11,897 nucleotides of DNA from Vairimorpha apis BRL 01 (Eukaryota; Microsporidia; Nosematidae), in the NCBI GenBank assembly GCA_000447185.1, contig KE647373.1:1-11897 (forward strand). Reading direction: 5' to 3'. Made by a program: the position numbers and the translations under genes. Positions 8,978-11,897 of the stretch are shown here, in pieces. Each line of letters begins with the position of its first letter. Positions within the stretch are counted from its first letter, which is position 1. Below the pieces are notes generated by a model. That model was not told where the DNA came from. It ran no database searches and saw nothing but the letters and a program-made list of their open reading frames with translations.

Positions 8978-9190
8978 CTTCCCATTATCAATTGTCATAT
9001 TCAATTGAGATGCAAATCAATAAAAATACGTACAGCACACTTTTTTGAAAAGGTTAAAGCTAATTTAATGATCTGTTTGCTAAATAAAACATTATTTTAT
9101 TACACGAAAAAAAGATATGATGTTAATATAGATAATATAAGTTGTAATATTAGTTTCAATATAGTAATTAAATTATTTTTACATATTTAA
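8978..9190 (+). pseudogene. Possible gene relic, 70 open codons without an early ATG
   Basis: The frame opens after TAA 8975 and stops at TAA 9188. It is richer in G+C and more varied than its surroundings and includes CKSIKIRTAHFFEKVKANLM and NKTLFYYTKKRYDVNID. The overlapping frame upstream also looks protein-like (HYQLSYSIEMQINKNTYSTL), so a frameshift near 9045 may join them. The only early start is TTG at 9005; the first ATG is 9068. It lies between copies A and B and might be a 3' fragment of a third member, but I found no shared block. A chance frame is possible. Confidence 0.25.
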
Positions 9191-10900
9191 AGCATGCAGA
9201 AATATAATTTTATGTTTTTTTGGATTAGAGAATGTATAAAAAATTTTACCTCCTAAACATACATATTTAGCTTTATTTTAAAGACATATTGTTTTAAAAT
9301 TAAAATAAACTATAAATGAGAATTTTTTGAAATAAAATTTAAAAAAAATATTATAAACGTAAATAGAATGAATCAATTGTACATTTTAAAAAATTTTATA
9401 ACATTTTTTCATGTGTATTAAATTAAAAAAATTTTAATGGTAACTTTTTTTACAATAATAGTAATTAGATTCATTAGAACAATTCATATATGTAAATTAA
9501 CTTCCAAATATCTGTTAAAAATACACATATGACATTTTCTGCAATAAAAATATTTATAAACAATAACATTAAAGTAAATGAAATATTCTAATATTTTAAA
9601 ATAGAAATTGTTGGTAAAGATAAAAAATTTCACTTGTAAAAAATAATTTTTTTTAAGACTATCATTAATAGATAGTTTTATATATCCTTTAAATTTAAAA
9701 ACATATAAATTATGAATTTAAAAAAGTTAAATTAAACGTATTTTTCTTATAAAAATAATTTTATTATCATGTTATTATACGTTTTTATATACTTTAATAT
9801 ATAATTTAAAATTATATGTCAAAAAATTTTATTTTATAATGATTATCATAATAAAAAATTCAAGAACTAATAAAATAAGAAAATAGTTATTACCTAATTA
9901 TATATGTATAAGATAGTACGAGATTTATATTCTCGTTAATTTTAATTTTAGTATAAAAAATTATTAATTTTGATTTGAACAAAAGAAAAAATTAATAATT
10001 TTACTATATTAGATCATGATTTTTTAGTTTATTAAAAAAAATAAATACAACCTTTGTTTAATAATTTTCTTTTATTCTTTTATTCTTTTAATATATTTTA
10101 ATTTGTTTGTTTAATTTTTTATTTAATAAAATAAGAAAATGTTTAAATTATTAAATAAAGATTTAAAAATAATCAATAAAATTTAAAATAATAACACACA
10201 ATTTCACGTAATTTATTTTAAAAAACTATAAAAATTTATGTCAAAATTACATATAATCATGGCAAATTTAAACATTTTTTGAAAAGTAAATAAAAATTAT
10301 ATAAAGTTTAAAAATTTAAAAACTAATAAATTACAACTTTATGACTTCAAAATAACATATAACATGTATTTTTTATTATATATTTACTTTTAAAACTTCC
10401 TAAACCAAATAAAATAGAACAAAACTTTATATTTTAAATATTTATTTAAATCATACTATTGTATATTATAAAAATAAGTTCAATAGTTAAAATTTATACT
10501 AATAATTTCAATTTTTATTTTAACATTCAAAGAAAATATATTAGAACACTTTAAAAAAATATTATCTATCATAGAAAAACTAATTCAATAAGACAAGATT
10601 TACATTTTCAAATATAAATAATTTGTTATTTTTATAAAATTATCAATAAACTATTTAAAAGTTTATAATATAAAAATTTTTTTTTGATTTAAAGCACATA
10701 TTCTTAACAAATAATGAAAGAAACTTATAATAAATAAATAATCAATTATTTTCAATTCAAAAAATTTTATATTTTTAAAATTTAACATATTATAAAGTTT
10801 TTTTTAATTTTTTTCTTATGTAAAATATTTTCATATAAAATAATAATACTTTTAAATAAATTAACAAAAAATTATTTAAACATTAAATAATAAGTATTAT
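9191..10900. other. Long AT-rich region, essentially no genes
   Basis: Apart from the weak relic at 9437-9639, this stretch is A/T runs with stops in every frame. Around 10068-10090 there is a short tandem TTTTATTC repeat, and a small inverted repeat ACTATC/GATAGT lies near 9659-9677. Both are within what this composition yields by chance. I see no tRNA, rRNA or mobile-element end. Confidence 0.55.
9437..9639 (+). pseudogene. Weak relic, possibly a third member of the A/B family
   Basis: ATG 9437 opens a 31-residue frame to TGA 9530 with a hydrophobic start (MVTFFTIIVIRFIRTIHICK), which could be a signal peptide or chance. In another frame, 9571-9636 encodes KVNEIF, TAA, then YFKIEIVGKDKKFHL. 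This resembles the copy A block LNEIFKYVIILINSSKDK, with NEIF, Y and KDK in register. The match is short and in biased sequence, so the call is tentative. Confidence 0.2.
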
Positions 10901-11897
10901 ATGTAAGACTTTAGCTATTTAATAATTGGTAGCATTTTTGCATCAAATATAACAACTGAAGATAAAAATTTTCTAATTTTATTAACAATATTGTAGTTCA
11001 TAATGTAGAAAAAAACAAAGATTTTAAAATAAATCAAGCTTAAAGCTCAAATACTAGCAAAAATGCATGTTGATAATGAACCAAATATTTTAAGCACTAA
11101 ATATAGGTCTATAGAAAAATACCTAGAATTTTGATCATAGTATTAATAATATATTTAATCAAAAAACATGTTCAAATGATATTGCCCTAATTATGATGAA
11201 ACACATTTGAAGAAACTAGTTAGTTCTCAAACATTTAAATATGTATTTCGAATAATTGAAAATGATTTAATTAAGACTTTAAAATTTATTGCAATTTTTC
11301 AGTTTTAAAAATTCAATACATTTAGAATATTATTTCTGAATTAAAAAACCTTTCTTAAGATGAATATAAATTTTCTTATTTTATAAATATTACTATTGAA
11401 ATATTAACTAAATATAATATTTTTACATTATATAATTATAATAGGCTTATATTATAAAAGAAATTTTATTATCAAATTATTATAAAAATGACAACAATAA
11501 AAAATTACAATAAATTACAAAGAAAAACATTTAAAATTATTCAGCATAAAAAAATTGATATTTTCACAGATGATGATATTTTAAATGCAACCAATGAAAA
11601 TATAAATATTTAAAACATATAGCAAATTTAATTATTTGTTTATATATGGTTTTTAATCATTATTCAATAGTTACTCTAAAAATATGTTACCTAAACTATA
11701 CTATGTTTCAATATTTTTGTATACTTTAAATAAAGAAATAGAATACTATAATTTAAATTGGCTTGAAAAATTTTTTATATGTTATCATTTTATTATAATG
11801 AGAAAAAAATTTAAAAATTATTTTAAAATTATTGATAATTCTTATAAAAATGATAATATTAAAGCCTTAGGTTTTTATTTGTCAATTAACTCAAATA
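10901..11897 (+). pseudogene. Copy B: second decayed member of the secreted-protein family, runs off the window
   Basis: ATG 10901 is followed at once by TAA 10904, then a signal-peptide-like DFSYLIIGSIFASNITTEDK whose DKNF continues as in copy A. This frame runs 77 codons to TGA 11132 with TAR at 10904, 10994, 11006 and 11030, and includes LKAQILAKMHVDNEPNILST. After frameshifts, 11305-11613 is a 103-codon frame with TAG 11323 and TAA 11356 and 11455; it includes the 41-residue ATG frame at 11488 (MTTIKNYNKLQRKTFKIIQH). The last frame (about 11603-11897) has one TAA at 11654 and is open from 11657 to the window edge. It includes NYLFIYGF and NKEIEYYNLNWLEKFFICY. Its YG and NLxW blocks are spaced as in copy A (114 versus 112 bases). 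It is shorter than A in the middle, and the C-terminus lies outside the window. Confidence 0.7.

Noticed and set aside
1..11897. Entomopoxvirus or other giant-virus fragment, suggested by AT richness and an LRR gene
   Set aside because: Coding density is far too low and most coding sequence is decayed, unlike compact viral genomes; no viral core gene is recognisable.

Overview
The window is extremely AT-rich (by eye about 80-85% A+T) and very gene-poor. I see one largely open gene, a leucine-rich-repeat (LRR) protein at 1393-2442, and about 6 kb of decayed coding sequence. There are no operons, ribosome-binding sites, tRNA or rRNA genes, or CRISPR arrays. This looks like a eukaryote with an expanded, decaying, AT-driven genome. 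My best guess is a low-gene-density microsporidian of the Edhazardia type. The reasons are intronless genes, LRR and other signal-peptide-bearing proteins, a CCC motif 7 bases before an ATG, and about 10% open coding density. The alternative is a eukaryote that reads UAR as glutamine, such as germline DNA of a ciliate, because TAA and TAG sit at many glutamine-like positions in otherwise protein-like frames.

Layout: 1-1268 is featureless AT-rich DNA. 1279-2498 is the LRR gene, with about 14 repeats. A signal-peptide-like N-terminus lies in frame upstream but is cut by one TAA at 1297. A plausible C-terminal tail lies one base out of frame after an A-run at the 3' end. 2577-2634 is an imperfect hairpin. 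2980-6731 is a plus-strand tract of protein-like segments separated by frameshifts and in-frame stops, mostly TAA or TAG. I cannot assign its family. One segment carries a sequence one residue away from the Kx3NSxYG motif of family B DNA polymerases.

7283-8550 (copy A) and 10901 to the window end (copy B) are two decayed members of one gene family. They lie in the same orientation about 3.6 kb apart. Both start with a signal-peptide-like segment followed by DKNF, and both share further blocks to the C-terminal half. Fainter relics lie between them at 8978-9190 and 9437-9639.

The genes do not form a pathway. The LRR protein and the A/B family share the look of a lineage-specific secretome: a signal peptide and Asn/Lys/Ile-rich mature chains. 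Their broken state suggests birth-and-death turnover in a repeat-rich region. All calls come from reading the sequence by hand; no homology search was run.
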